Assembly (NCBI GenBank): GCA_036499025.1
Contig: DASYEM010000079.1
Span: forward strand, 33,979-97,978
Reading direction: 5' to 3'
DNA: 64,000 nucleotides
Source: Parvibaculum sp036499025
GTDB taxonomy: Bacteria > Pseudomonadota > Alphaproteobacteria > Parvibaculales > Parvibaculaceae
A program made the position numbers and the translations under genes. Below, piece by piece: positions 15,802 through 24,495 of the stretch (its first letter is position 1; every line of letters starts with the position of its first letter). Below the pieces are notes generated by a model that searched no databases, was not told the DNA's origin, and saw nothing but the letters and a program-made list of their open reading frames with translations.

Positions 15802-18078
15802 GTGGATCTCGTCCATTCGGCTGCGACGCGATGGTTGAGTGAGGGCATGCAAGACGTAGCCAAAGAAAGCGGCTCCGGGCACGACATTTTCCATGTCGGG
15901 CCGAGCGCTTTTTTGCGCCGTTTTCCGGCCTGGCTTCAGGCGCCTTTCGGTCGGGTCTTTTTCGCCATTCGCCTCAAGGTCGTTCTGCTGTTGTCGCTCG
16001 TCGGTTTCACGATGATCGCGCTCAGCGGCTTCTTCATTTTCCACACTTACGAGTCGCAACTCGACGACCGCCTTCAGACGCGCGTCGTCTCCTTCACCGA
16101 AGTGCTGGCCAATGGCATCCACAACGCGAAGTCGGCCAGCGACGTCGATTTCATTCTTTCCGCTTTCGATACGTCGGCGCCTGTCGGGCTCGTCGCCATC
16201 GCCGACGCCAAAGGCAACATTTTTTCCGTGTCGCAGGCCGACTGGCGCGGCCTTGCCATGCGCAGGCTGATCGCGCCCGAGACGCAGAAGCGGCTCGACG
16301 CGGGCGAGGCGAAGCTCATCCGCGCCGAGGGCGCGGATTACCGCTTCGCGGAATTCGCACGCAAGGTCGATCTGCCATTCCTGAACGAGACCGGCACCAT
16401 TTTCGTTCGCCTGAACATCAAGGGACCACTCGCCAGCATTCAGGCGACCGCCTGGAGCGTTCTCGTCTGGCTTATCGCGGGCATCGTCGTTTCGGTCCTC
16501 ACCATTTCGCTCATCATGCAGCGCCTCATCGTTGCGCCGATTGAAGCGCTGCGTGTTTACGCCGAACGCCGGGGCGCCGTGCCGTTCATGCCTCCCATGG
16601 GACCGCCCGACGAGCTTTCCATCCTCGCGGAAGCGCTGGCGGAATCTTTCGACGCCTCCAGCGTCAATGAAGAACGTCTCGCCGATCTTGCCCAGACCGA
16701 CGGGCTCACCGGTCTCGGCAACCGTTCGCTGTTCAAGTCGCGCCTCGACCGGGAAATTCTCCGCGCCGGTCAGTCGGGCCAGATGGTCGGGGTGATGATC
16801 CTCAATCTAGACAGCTTCAAGGACATCAACGATACGCTCGGCCATGACGCGGGCGACATCATTCTGCAGCGCACGGCGGAGATCCTGAAGAACTGCCAGC
16901 GCAAGGGCGACACGGTGGCGCGTCTCGGCGCCGACGAGTTCGGCGTCATCCTGTCGGGTCTGTCCTCGTCGGAGGAATCCGCCGAGTTCGCCTCGCGGTT
17001 CGTTCGCGCCGTCGGCGCGCCGTTCCGCGTCAGCGGCCACGAGTTGCATCAGACGGCTTGCGTCGGCCTCACCATCTATCCGCAGGATGGCCGCGACGCG
17101 GATGTGCTGCTGAAGAATGCCGATCTCGCGCTCTCGCGGGCAAAGCAGGAAGGGTCGGGCGCCTGCATTCTCTATCGCCACGAGTTGCATCTGCGCGCCA
17201 TGGAGCGCAATTCGATCGAGCGCGACTTGCGCGCGGCGCTCGCCCAGAAGCAATTCGTTCTCTACTACCAGCCCAAGGTCGATATCCTGACCGGCAAGAT
17301 CAGCGGCTCCGAGGCGCTGATCCGCTGGATGCATCCCGAGCGCGGGCTGGTGCCGCCGGATCTTTTCATTCCGGTCGCCGAGCGTTGCGGCTTCATTTCC
17401 GACGTCACCAAATGGGTGCTCGATGAAGCCTGCCGCCAGAACCGCGCCTGGCAGGATGCGGGTCTTCCGAAAATCGGCGTCGCCGTCAACGTCTCCGCCG
17501 TCGATCTGCGCCGCTCCGATCTCACGGATACGGTGGCGAACACGCTCGTCACCCGCGCGCTCTCGCCGCAATATCTCGAACTTGAAGTCACCGAGAGCAT
17601 GGTGATGCGCGACGTCGATGTCGTCATCGGCACGTTGCGCCGGTTGCGCAGCCTCGGCGTCGGCATCGGCATCGACGATTTCGGCACCGGCTATTCCTCG
17701 CTCGCCTATCTGAAGCGCTTTCCCGTGAAGCGCCTCAAGATCGATCGCAGCTTCATCCGCGACATCGCCGATGCGCGCGAGGGCAGGATCATTCCCAAGG
17801 TCATTATCGACCTTGCGCATGCGCTTGGCCTCAATGTGCTGGCCGAAGGCGTCGAGGATGTGGCCCAGCTCGAAATCCTGCGCTCGCTCGGCTGCGACGA
17901 AGCGCAGGGTTATTATCTTGGCCGCCCGATGCCCGCGGCGGAGTTCGAAACCTTCCTGCGCAATTCCGAAGGCGGCCTCCACCCGGATGCGACGATCCGT
18001 GAAATCACCGGCATCGCGCCCAGCCTCGCCAGCAACGATGCGCCGAAGCTTCTCGACCTCGCCGGTTCCGCCGCCTGA
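15802..18078 (+). CDS. Membrane GGDEF-EAL protein, probable c-di-GMP phosphodiesterase
   Basis: A 758-residue inner-membrane protein: helix at about 50-75, a periplasmic sensor of about 135 residues, a second helix near 212-235, a HAMP-like linker, GGDEF, then EAL. The GGDEF signature reads GADEF (about residue 377), so cyclase activity is doubtful. The EAL domain keeps its catalytic set: EAL near 504, VNVSAVDL, ELEVTES, DDFGTGYSS, LKIDRSFI and AEGVED. It should therefore hydrolyse c-di-GMP, perhaps with GTP sensing by the GGDEF half. The start is uncertain between GTG 15802 and ATG 15847; both precede the first helix. A strong terminator follows. Confidence 0.88.
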   Translation: MDLVHSAATRWLSEGMQDVAKESGSGHDIFHVGPSAFLRRFPAWLQAPFGRVFFAIRLKVVLLLSLVGFTMIALSGFFIFHTYESQLDDRLQTRVVSFTEVLANGIHNAKSASDVDFILSAFDTSAPVGLVAIADAKGNIFSVSQADWRGLAMRRLIAPETQKRLDAGEAKLIRAEGADYRFAEFARKVDLPFLNETGTIFVRLNIKGPLASIQATAWSVLVWLIAGIVVSVLTISLIMQRLIVAPIEALRVYAERRGAVPFMPPMGPPDELSILAEALAESFDASSVNEERLADLAQTDGLTGLGNRSLFKSRLDREILRAGQSGQMVGVMILNLDSFKDINDTLGHDAGDIILQRTAEILKNCQRKGDTVARLGADEFGVILSGLSSSEESAEFASRFVRAVGAPFRVSGHELHQTACVGLTIYPQDGRDADVLLKNADLALSRAKQEGSGACILYRHELHLRAMERNSIERDLRAALAQKQFVLYYQPKVDILTGKISGSEALIRWMHPERGLVPPDLFIPVAERCGFISDVTKWVLDEACRQNRAWQDAGLPKIGVAVNVSAVDLRRSDLTDTVANTLVTRALSPQYLELEVTESMVMRDVDVVIGTLRRLRSLGVGIGIDDFGTGYSSLAYLKRFPVKRLKIDRSFIRDIADAREGRIIPKVIIDLAHALGLNVLAEGVEDVAQLEILRSLGCDEAQGYYLGRPMPAAEFETFLRNSEGGLHPDATIREITGIAPSLASNDAPKLLDLAGSAA

Positions 18079-18106
18079 TCCGTTCCCATGTCCTTCAGCG
18101 CCTTGA

Positions 18107-18138
18107 CGCCGCGTTCCGCTGACGCGGCGATTTTGTTT
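18107..18138 (+). terminator. Rho-independent terminator after the GGDEF-EAL gene
   Basis: Perfect 8-base stem CGCCGCGT / ACGCGGCG with a 7-base loop, followed by ATTTTGTTT, 29 bases after the stop. Confidence 0.75.
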
Positions 18139-18218
18139 GGTGCGCGGCACTGGACGGTTCCCAATCCGGCGCTACACTCTCTGACAAATAATCAAGAATG
18201 CGCCATGGGAGGCACGTC

Positions 18219-19412
18219 ATGGATCTCGCCTATAGCCCGGAATACGAGACTTTCCGCACCGAGGTGCGCGCCTTTCTCGCCAAGCACGGGCCGAGCGCGC
18301 CGCGCCGTTTTGGCGTCTCGCGTCCGGCGCCCGAGGTGCTCGTCTGGCAGAAGCTGCTAATCGAGCACGGCTATGCCGCGCGCACGATCCCCAAGGAATA
18401 TGGCGGCTATGGCGCCGAGCCCGACATTCTGAAGTCGCGCATCATCGCCGAAGAATTCACGGCGGCGCGCGTGCCGCTCGGCCTGTCGGGGCAGGGCATT
18501 TCAATGTTCGTGCCGACGCTGCTAGAGCTTGGCACCGAAGAGCAGAAGCAGAAGCTCATCAAGCCGACGCTCTATGGCGAGATCATCTGGTGTCAGGGCT
18601 ATTCCGAGCCGGGGTCTGGCTCCGATCTCGCCTCGCTCCAGACCAAGGCGCATGAAGACGGCGACGATTTCATCATCAACGGCCAGAAGATCTGGACCTC
18701 GACGGCGCATGCCTCCGACATGATGTTCTGCCTTGTCCGCACCGAGCCCGACAAGCCCAAGCACGAAGGCATTTCCTATCTCATCTTCTCGATGAAGACG
18801 CCGGGCATCGAAGTGCGTCCGCTCACCACCATGACGGGCCATGCCGAATTCAACGAAGTCTTCTTCACCGATGTGCGCGTGCCCAGAACGCAGATCGTCG
18901 GCGGGCGCGGGCAGGGCTGGTTCGTCGCCAACGCCACGCTGAAGCATGAGCGCGGCATGTTGGGCGATCCCAATCAGGCGGGCGCGCGGCTTCGCGAAAT
19001 CGTCGATCTGATGCACAAGGAAACGCTGGACGGCCAACGCCTCATCGACAATCCGCTCTTCCGCGACCGCCTCGTGCAGTTGCAAGCGCGCGTCGTCGCC
19101 ATGCAGTTTCACGGGCTGCGGCTCCTGACCGCCTCGACCAAGAAGGAAGATGCGGGCATCGCGCGTTTGATCGTCAAGCTGCAGGGTTGCGAAATCAATC
19201 ATCAGCTCGCGGCGCTTGCCATCGATGCGCTGGGCGAACTCGGCGTTCTCTACGGCGACAGTCCGCATCTGCGCGCCGATGGCGGCTGGCAGCATCGCTA
19301 CATGTTCGACCTCGGCCTCATCATCGGCGGCGGCACGGCGCAGATTCAGAAAAACATCATTTCGGAGCACGGCCTCGGCATGCCGCGCGAACCGAAACTC
19401 GTCAAAGCGTAA
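18219..19412 (+). CDS. Acyl-CoA dehydrogenase, PimC-like large subunit
   Basis: A 397-residue FAD acyl-CoA dehydrogenase introducing a 2,3-double bond into an acyl-CoA. It has WCQGYSEPGSGSDLASLQT (flavin contact), KIWTSTAH, the ADVRVP-like FTDVRVPRTQIVG and the C-terminal GGGTAQIQKNIISEHGLG. The MDLAYSPEYETFRTEVRAFL beginning is typical of the pimeloyl-CoA dehydrogenase large-subunit group. The ATG at 18219 has GGGAGG six bases upstream. A second, shorter dehydrogenase begins 13 bases downstream. Such pairs often form hetero-oligomers acting on bulky or dicarboxylic acyl-CoAs. The true substrate is unknown. Confidence 0.88.
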   Translation: MDLAYSPEYETFRTEVRAFLAKHGPSAPRRFGVSRPAPEVLVWQKLLIEHGYAARTIPKEYGGYGAEPDILKSRIIAEEFTAARVPLGLSGQGISMFVPTLLELGTEEQKQKLIKPTLYGEIIWCQGYSEPGSGSDLASLQTKAHEDGDDFIINGQKIWTSTAHASDMMFCLVRTEPDKPKHEGISYLIFSMKTPGIEVRPLTTMTGHAEFNEVFFTDVRVPRTQIVGGRGQGWFVANATLKHERGMLGDPNQAGARLREIVDLMHKETLDGQRLIDNPLFRDRLVQLQARVVAMQFHGLRLLTASTKKEDAGIARLIVKLQGCEINHQLAALAIDALGELGVLYGDSPHLRADGGWQHRYMFDLGLIIGGGTAQIQKNIISEHGLGMPREPKLVKA

Positions 19413-19425
19413 GGGAGAGCGGGTC

Positions 19426-20520
19426 ATGGAATTCGGATTGTCGGAAGACCAGAGGCTGATGCAGGACAGCGTTGGCCGCACCCTTGAGAAAGTCTCGACG
19501 CTCGACCGGGTGCGCAAGGCGGCGGATGCGCGCGAAGCGAAAGCGCAGGACATCTGGCATGCGCTTGTCGAGCTTGGCGTGCCGGGCATGTTGATCGGCG
19601 AAGAGCATGGCGGCATGGGACTGAAGCTCCTCGATGCGGCGCTGATCGCCGAGGCGCTGGGCCGTCACGTCACGCCCGTTCCCTTCATCGCCAGCGCCGT
19701 CATGGCGCCCATCGCGCTCATGGGTGCGGGGTCGCCCGCGCAACAGGAAGCTTACTTGCCGAAACTCGCCAGCGGCGATCTCGTCGCCGGCGTCGCGGTG
19801 TCCGAGCGTGCGGCGGGTGCGCGCGAAGGCGGCGGCGTCACGGCCTCCAATGGCAAGCTGTCTGGCAAGTCGCTTTTCGTGGTCGATTTCGGCGCGGCGG
19901 ATATTTTCATCGTTGCCGACAAGACGGGCGGTCTTCATCTCGTCAAGGCCGACGCGAAGGGCCTGACAAAGACCCAGCTCACCACCATCGACCTCACGCG
20001 CTCCATCGGCGAACTCGGCTTCGACAATGTCGAGGCGGTCGCGCTCACCTCGGGCGATGCGAAAGCGACACTCCAGCGGATGCTTGCGGCGGGCCGGGTC
20101 ATGCTCGCCGCCGACACGCTCGGCGCGGGCTGGATGATGATCGACAAGGCGGTGGCTTACGCCAAAGAGCGCAAGCAGTTCGGGCGCATCATCGGTTCTT
20201 TCCAGGCCGTGAAACATATGTGCGCCGAAATGGCCGCCGAGCTTGAGCCCGGCCGGTCGCTCATCTGGTATGCCGCCTATGCCTTCGACGACGTGCCGGA
20301 TGAAGCCTCGCTGATGGCCATTCACGCCAAGTCTCACCTCTCGGAAGTCGGCCGCTTCGTCGCCCGCACCGCGACCGAGGTCCATGGCGGCATGGGCTTC
20401 ACCGATCTGCTCGGGCTCCATTACTGGTTCAAGCGCATCGGCCTCGACCGGCAATTGCTGGGCTCTCCCGAACGCGTCCGTCATGAAGCGGCGGTTCTGC
20501 AGGGCTGGGCGGCGGACTGA
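19426..20520 (+). CDS. Acyl-CoA dehydrogenase, PimD-like small subunit
   Basis: A 364-residue partner dehydrogenase. It has the N-terminal helical domain (MEFGLSEDQRLMQDSVGRTL), a degenerate middle domain (GVAVSERAAGAREGGGV in place of the usual TEPxxGSD) and the C-terminal helical bundle with YAKERKQFGRIIGSFQAVKHM and TATEVHGGMGFT. The weak flavin-contact motif suits a heteromeric complex in which the active site is completed by the upstream subunit. It is in one operon with that gene. Confidence 0.85.
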   Translation: MEFGLSEDQRLMQDSVGRTLEKVSTLDRVRKAADAREAKAQDIWHALVELGVPGMLIGEEHGGMGLKLLDAALIAEALGRHVTPVPFIASAVMAPIALMGAGSPAQQEAYLPKLASGDLVAGVAVSERAAGAREGGGVTASNGKLSGKSLFVVDFGAADIFIVADKTGGLHLVKADAKGLTKTQLTTIDLTRSIGELGFDNVEAVALTSGDAKATLQRMLAAGRVMLAADTLGAGWMMIDKAVAYAKERKQFGRIIGSFQAVKHMCAEMAAELEPGRSLIWYAAYAFDDVPDEASLMAIHAKSHLSEVGRFVARTATEVHGGMGFTDLLGLHYWFKRIGLDRQLLGSPERVRHEAAVLQGWAAD

Positions 20521-20532
20521 CAGTAATGACAG

Positions 20533-20564
20533 CAATGCTAGCATTGACAGCAATGCTAGCATTG
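20533..20564. promoter_or_regulatory. Twin palindromic operators of the FitAB-like operon
   Basis: Two identical perfect 14-base palindromes CAATGCTAGCATTG at 20533-20546 and 20551-20564, centres 18 bases apart, inside a direct repeat of GACAGCAATGCTAGCATTG. They end 15 bases before the antitoxin start. Ribbon-helix-helix antitoxins of the FitA type bind such paired sites to repress their own operon. Confidence 0.75.
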
Positions 20565-20578
20565 CATACATTCCAGTT

Positions 20579-20827
20579 ATGGCAACGCTGACGATCCGCA
20601 ATCTCGACGACCGGCTCAAGGCCCGCCTGCGCGTGCGGGCGGCGGAGCACGGGAAATCCATGGAGGAAGAGGCGCGGGAGATTCTGCGCGCCGGTCTTGC
20701 GAGTTCTGTTGCGAATGCCTCCGAGAGTCTGGCCGACATTGCGCGCCGCCTGTTCGGGCCGGAGAACGGGGTGGATCTTCAGCTTCCGCCACGTGGGTCG
20801 ATGCGCGAACCGCCGACATTTGAATGA
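20579..20827 (+). CDS. FitA-like ribbon-helix-helix antitoxin
   Basis: An 82-residue protein whose N-terminus (MATLTIRNLDDRLKARLRVRAAEHGKSMEEEAREIL) is the Arc/FitA ribbon-helix-helix DNA-binding fold. The C-terminal tail (residues about 55-82) would wrap the toxin. It precedes a PIN toxin with a four-base ATGA overlap, and twin palindromes lie just upstream. It binds DNA to repress the operon and neutralises the RNase. Confidence 0.88.
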   Translation: MATLTIRNLDDRLKARLRVRAAEHGKSMEEEAREILRAGLASSVANASESLADIARRLFGPENGVDLQLPPRGSMREPPTFE

Positions 20828-21243
20828 TCGTTCTGGATACCAATGTCGTTGCCGAAACCATGCGGTTGGCTCCTGAGGAGCGCGTCATGACCTGGCTGCA
20901 CAGTCACCCGCTCTCGGTTTTCTCGCTGACGAGCGTTACGCTGGCCGAGACGCTTTTTGGCATTGAGACGGCGCCTGTCGGACAGAAGCGCCGCTCTCTG
21001 GAAAAGCGGTTTGCGGAATTTCTTGCTCTGGGCTTCGGTGACCAGGTCCTTCCTTTCGACGAAACCGCCGCCCGGCACTTCGCCGTCATTGCCGCCGCGC
21101 GCAAACGCATGGGCCGCCCCATTTCCGGGTTCGACGCGCAGATCGCGGCCATCGCAGCCGCACATGGCGCATCGGTCGCCACGCGCAACGTCGCCGATTT
21201 CGAGCATTGCGGCATTGCTGTCATCGATCCGTGGGTTGAATGA
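20824..21243 (+). CDS. FitB-like PIN-domain toxin (VapC superfamily)
   Basis: A 139-residue PIN-domain ribonuclease. The acidic metal-binding residues are visible at D5 (LDTNV), E42 (LAETLFGIE), D104 (SGFDAQIAAIA) and D125 (ATRNVADF). The lengths and the LAETLFGIE and TRNVADF motifs match FitB/VapC toxins. It is expressed as the second gene after its antitoxin and overlaps it by four bases. The RNA target is not predictable. All catalytic residues are intact, so the pair should be functional. Confidence 0.9.
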   Translation: MIVLDTNVVAETMRLAPEERVMTWLHSHPLSVFSLTSVTLAETLFGIETAPVGQKRRSLEKRFAEFLALGFGDQVLPFDETAARHFAVIAAARKRMGRPISGFDAQIAAIAAAHGASVATRNVADFEHCGIAVIDPWVE

Positions 21244-21244
21244 A

Positions 21245-21517
21245 ATGTATTTCGGCTATCTCGCCGCTTTCCTTACCACCGCCTCTTTCATCCCGCAGGC
21301 GATCAAGACCATCCGTACGCACGATACGAACGGCATCTCGGTGCTGATGTATTTCGGCTTCACGACGGGTGTTTTCTTCTGGCTGGTCTATGGAATTCTG
21401 CGGGCCGATATCGCCATCATTGCGGCGAATTTCCTGACCTTTCTGTTGGCTTTGCCGATCCTCGTCATCGCCGCCCGCAATGAATTGCGCCGCCGGCGGC
21501 TTCGAAAATCCGCCTGA
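21245..21517 (+). CDS. SemiSWEET sugar transporter
   Basis: A 90-residue protein with three membrane helices and the PQ-loop signature (TTASFIPQAIKTIRTHDTNGIS) of bacterial SemiSWEETs, which dimerise to form a facilitated sugar pore. Asn in DTNGIS and the aromatic GVFFWLVYGI helix agree with the family. A charged RRRRLRKSA tail follows. It starts one base after the toxin gene stop, so it may be transcribed from the same promoter, though function need not be shared. The substrate is inferred from family only. Confidence 0.85.
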   Translation: MYFGYLAAFLTTASFIPQAIKTIRTHDTNGISVLMYFGFTTGVFFWLVYGILRADIAIIAANFLTFLLALPILVIAARNELRRRRLRKSA

Positions 21518-21639
21518 CGCCCCAGCGTGACGCGGCGTTTCAAACTCGGCCTTGCAAGTCCGCCGCTTGCCTGCTTGCATGGCGGCCATCAGCATTTCGA
21601 GCGCGCAATATAAGCGCGTGTCTCAAGGGAGAATTCACT

Positions 21640-22734
21640 ATGCGCGCTGCCGTATTCCGCAATGGCGATCTCGTCGCCGGCACCATCGACGAGCCCAAGC
21701 CCGCCGATGGTCAGGTTCTCGTCAAGACGCTGGCCTGCGGCATTTGCGGGTCCGATCTTCACACGTTTCACCACGCCGAAAAGATGAATGAAGTGTCGAA
21801 ACGGTCCGGCTCCGAATTCACGATGGACCTGAAGCGCGACATCGTTTTCGGCCACGAGTTCTGCGCCGAGATTCTCGATCACGGCCCGAATACGCAGAAG
21901 ACGCTGAAAGCCGGCACGCGGGTTTGCTCCGTGCCCATCGCCATCGAAGTGCAGGGCGAAAAGGCCAAGATGCAGCCGCTTGGCTTTTCCAACGCGCTGC
22001 CCGGCGGTTTCGCCGAGCGCATGGTGCTGAACGAGATGATGCTGCTCGAAGTGCCGAACGGCCTTGCGACCGATCAGGCCGCGCTCACAGAGCCGATGGC
22101 TGTCGGCTGGCATGCGGTCGAGAAGGCGCGTCTGACGCCGGAAGATATTCCGCTGGTCATCGGTTGCGGCCCCGTCGGCCTTGCCGTCATCGCCGCGCTC
22201 AAGATCAAGGGCGTGCATCCGATCATCGCCACCGATTTCAGCCCCGCGCGCCGCAAGCTTGCCGAGACCATGGGCGCCGACATCGTTCTCGATCCGGGCA
22301 AGGACTCGCCCTACAAGCGCTGGACCGAGGAAGCGACGCCGGAAGGTTATGATGCCAGCAACATCATGGCGCTGCTCGGCATGGGCCCGAAAATCCGCCC
22401 TGGCGTCATCTTCGAATGCGTCGGCGTGCCCGGCATCATCCAGCAGATCCTCGAAGGGGCACCGCGCGCGGCGCGCATCGTCGTCGTCGGCGTCTGCATG
22501 GAGAAGGATAATTTCGAACCCTTCTTCGGCATCAACAAGGAACTCAACATCCAGTTCGTGCTTGGCTACACGCCGGAAGAATTCGCGCTGACCTTGCATC
22601 ATCTGGCCGAAGGCAAGATCGACGGCGCACCGCTCGTCACCGGCAAGGTCGGCGTCGAAGGCGTGAAGCAAGCCTTCACCGATCTCGCCAATCCCGAGAA
22701 ACATGCCAAGATTCTCGTCGAACCCTGGCACTAA
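21640..22734 (+). CDS. Zinc-dependent alcohol dehydrogenase family protein
   Basis: A 364-residue medium-chain dehydrogenase/reductase. The catalytic zinc ligands are Cys36 in ACGICGSDLH and the His of FGHEF. The NAD(P)-binding motif is VIGCGPVGLAVIAALK. The structural zinc lobe of classical alcohol dehydrogenases (four spaced Cys) is absent; that region reads GTRVCSVPIAIEVQGEKAK. The protein is close in layout to threonine/sorbitol-dehydrogenase-like members. The start ATG follows AAGGGAGAA. The substrate is unknown. It is a single gene, convergent with the GST. Confidence 0.87.
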   Translation: MRAAVFRNGDLVAGTIDEPKPADGQVLVKTLACGICGSDLHTFHHAEKMNEVSKRSGSEFTMDLKRDIVFGHEFCAEILDHGPNTQKTLKAGTRVCSVPIAIEVQGEKAKMQPLGFSNALPGGFAERMVLNEMMLLEVPNGLATDQAALTEPMAVGWHAVEKARLTPEDIPLVIGCGPVGLAVIAALKIKGVHPIIATDFSPARRKLAETMGADIVLDPGKDSPYKRWTEEATPEGYDASNIMALLGMGPKIRPGVIFECVGVPGIIQQILEGAPRAARIVVVGVCMEKDNFEPFFGINKELNIQFVLGYTPEEFALTLHHLAEGKIDGAPLVTGKVGVEGVKQAFTDLANPEKHAKILVEPWH

Positions 22735-22758
22735 GCTTCACGAAAAATCAAGGGCCCC

Positions 22759-23358
22759 TCAGGCCGGCGCAGTCTCTTGAAAGGCTGCTCGGCCTGACGC
22801 TTTTTCGAGGAAGGCGTCGAGAGCGGGGCGACCCTCGCGCCAGCCGAGATCGCCATGGCGGAAATCGAGATAGCCGAGCGCGCTTTCAATCGAGATGGTG
22901 CCAAGCGTCACCGGCCCGTTGAGGTTCGCGGCTTCGGCTTCCAGCAGATCAAGCGAACGCGCGATGGCGCGCCGCCAGCGGCCCATCCAGTTCGCCGAAC
23001 GCTCCGCCTCAGGACGATTCCTCTCGAAGGTCAGCGACACGGCGGCGTCGGAGATGCCGTCGCCCAGCGCCTGCAACCGCTGCGCCTGCCAGCGCGCCGT
23101 ACCTTCCGCCGGGAGCAGCGACGGCCCCTCCAGCATCGCGTCCAGATATTCGCAGATCAGCGGACTGTCGAAGAGCGTCATTCCGTCTGTCAGCGCCAGA
23201 GCGGGCACCTTGCCTAGCGGATTGGCCGTGTGGAGTTCCGCAGGGTCGGCCAGCGCCGAAACCACCTCCTCGGTCACGAGATGGGTCGCGCCTTTTTCCC
23301 GGATGACGATGCGGACCTTGCGCACGAAAGGCGAGGTTGGGGATGAATAAAGTTTCAT
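22759..23358 (-). CDS. Glutathione S-transferase
   Basis: A 199-residue GST. The thioredoxin-like N-terminal domain begins MKLYSSPTSPFVRKVRI with the likely catalytic Ser in SPTSPF, then has NPLGKVPAL (cis-Pro) and FDSPLICEYLD (glutathione contact). The all-helical C-terminal domain follows. The start has GGAG seven bases upstream. The reading frame stays open far beyond the true start, antisense to the SPFH gene, but only this part resembles a protein. Role: conjugation or reduction with glutathione; substrate unknown. Confidence 0.9.
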   Translation of the reverse strand: MKLYSSPTSPFVRKVRIVIREKGATHLVTEEVVSALADPAELHTANPLGKVPALALTDGMTLFDSPLICEYLDAMLEGPSLLPAEGTARWQAQRLQALGDGISDAAVSLTFERNRPEAERSANWMGRWRRAIARSLDLLEAEAANLNGPVTLGTISIESALGYLDFRHGDLGWREGRPALDAFLEKASGRAAFQETAPA

Positions 23359-23499
23359 CGAGGTCTCCTGTGGGTGCTTTTGGCTTCCTATCTTCGAAGA
23401 GGCCGGAGGCACCGGATGAGTTTCTGGGGTATGTTTTATCCGGGAACTGATCCTGCGTCTCGAAATCCCGAGACTCATAGTGTGGGAGGACATTCGGCC

Positions 23500-24492
23500 A
23501 TGCTCGGCGGCACATATTTCGTCATCGCCATTCTTTTTCTGGCGGTCATTTTTCTGATCAAGGCGATCAAGGTCGTCCCGCAGGGTTATGTCTATACGGT
23601 GGAGCGCTTCGGCCGCTACACGCATAGCCTGACACCCGGCCTCGGCATCATCACGCCCTTCGTCGATCGCATCGGCGCCAAGGTCAATGTGATGGAAACC
23701 GTGCTCGACGTTCCGAGCCAGGAAGTCATCACCAAAGACAATGCGATGGTGACGGTCGACGGCGTCGTCTTCTATCAGGTGCTCGACGCGGCGAAGGCCT
23801 CCTACGAAGTCGGCAACCTGAAGCTCGCCATTCTCAATCTCATCATGACCAATATCCGTACCGTCATGGGCGGCATGGATCTCGATGAATTGCTTTCGCA
23901 GCGCGACTCGATCAACGCGCGGCTGCTGACGGTCATCGACGAGGCGACCCATCCCTGGGGCCTCAAGGTCACGCGCATCGAGATCAAGGACATCGCGCCA
24001 CCGCGCGACATCATCGACAGCATGGCCCGGCAGATGAAGGCCGAGCGTGAGAAGCGCGCCAACATCCTCGAAGCCGAGGGCATGCGCCAGTCCGCCATTC
24101 TCGCCGCCGAGGGCAAGAAGCAGGCGGCTATTCTCGAAGCCGAAGGCCGCCGCGAGGCCGCTTACCGCGACGCCGAAGCGCGCGAGCGTCAGGCCGAAGC
24201 CGAGGCGAAAGCCACGCAGGTCGTCAGCGACGCCATCGCGGGCGGCAATGTGCAGGCGCTCAATTATTTCGTCGCGACGAAATATGTCGAGGCGTTGCGC
24301 GACGTCGCCAAGGCGCCGAACCAGAAGCTCGTGCTGATGCCGCTCGAAGCGGCCAGCGTCATCGGGGCCATTGGCGGCATCGGCGAACTGGCGCGCGAGG
24401 CCTTCAACGGCAACGGCACACCGGGCGGCGGCGGTACGTCGGTCGCGCCGCGCCGTCCTTCCGGCACCGTTCCGCCCGTTTCCGGGGACTAG
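23500..24492 (+). CDS. SPFH/Band 7 (stomatin-like) membrane protein
   Basis: A 330-residue protein with one N-terminal membrane helix (about 5-25), an SPFH domain (VPQGYVYTVERFGRYTHSL...PGLGIITPFVDRIG), and a long Glu/Ala-rich coiled coil (about 190-260) with repeats of ILEAEG. It scaffolds membrane microdomains or controls proteases. The start chosen is ATG 23500 with a GGAGGA site nine bases upstream. An ATG at 23416 would add 28 atypical residues. It is followed three bases later by an NfeD-type gene, the classic SPFH/NfeD operon. Confidence 0.9.
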   Translation: MLGGTYFVIAILFLAVIFLIKAIKVVPQGYVYTVERFGRYTHSLTPGLGIITPFVDRIGAKVNVMETVLDVPSQEVITKDNAMVTVDGVVFYQVLDAAKASYEVGNLKLAILNLIMTNIRTVMGGMDLDELLSQRDSINARLLTVIDEATHPWGLKVTRIEIKDIAPPRDIIDSMARQMKAEREKRANILEAEGMRQSAILAAEGKKQAAILEAEGRREAAYRDAEARERQAEAEAKATQVVSDAIAGGNVQALNYFVATKYVEALRDVAKAPNQKLVLMPLEAASVIGAIGGIGELAREAFNGNGTPGGGGTSVAPRRPSGTVPPVSGD

Positions 24493-24495
24493 GCC

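Noticed and set aside
16807..18150. 447-codon open frame on the minus strand
   Set aside because: Antisense to the EAL domain, where all catalytic residues are readable on the plus strand.
20521..20570. Repeats near 20.5 kb as a CRISPR remnant
   Set aside because: Only two copies, each a palindrome, placed just ahead of a ribbon-helix-helix antitoxin; operator is the better reading.
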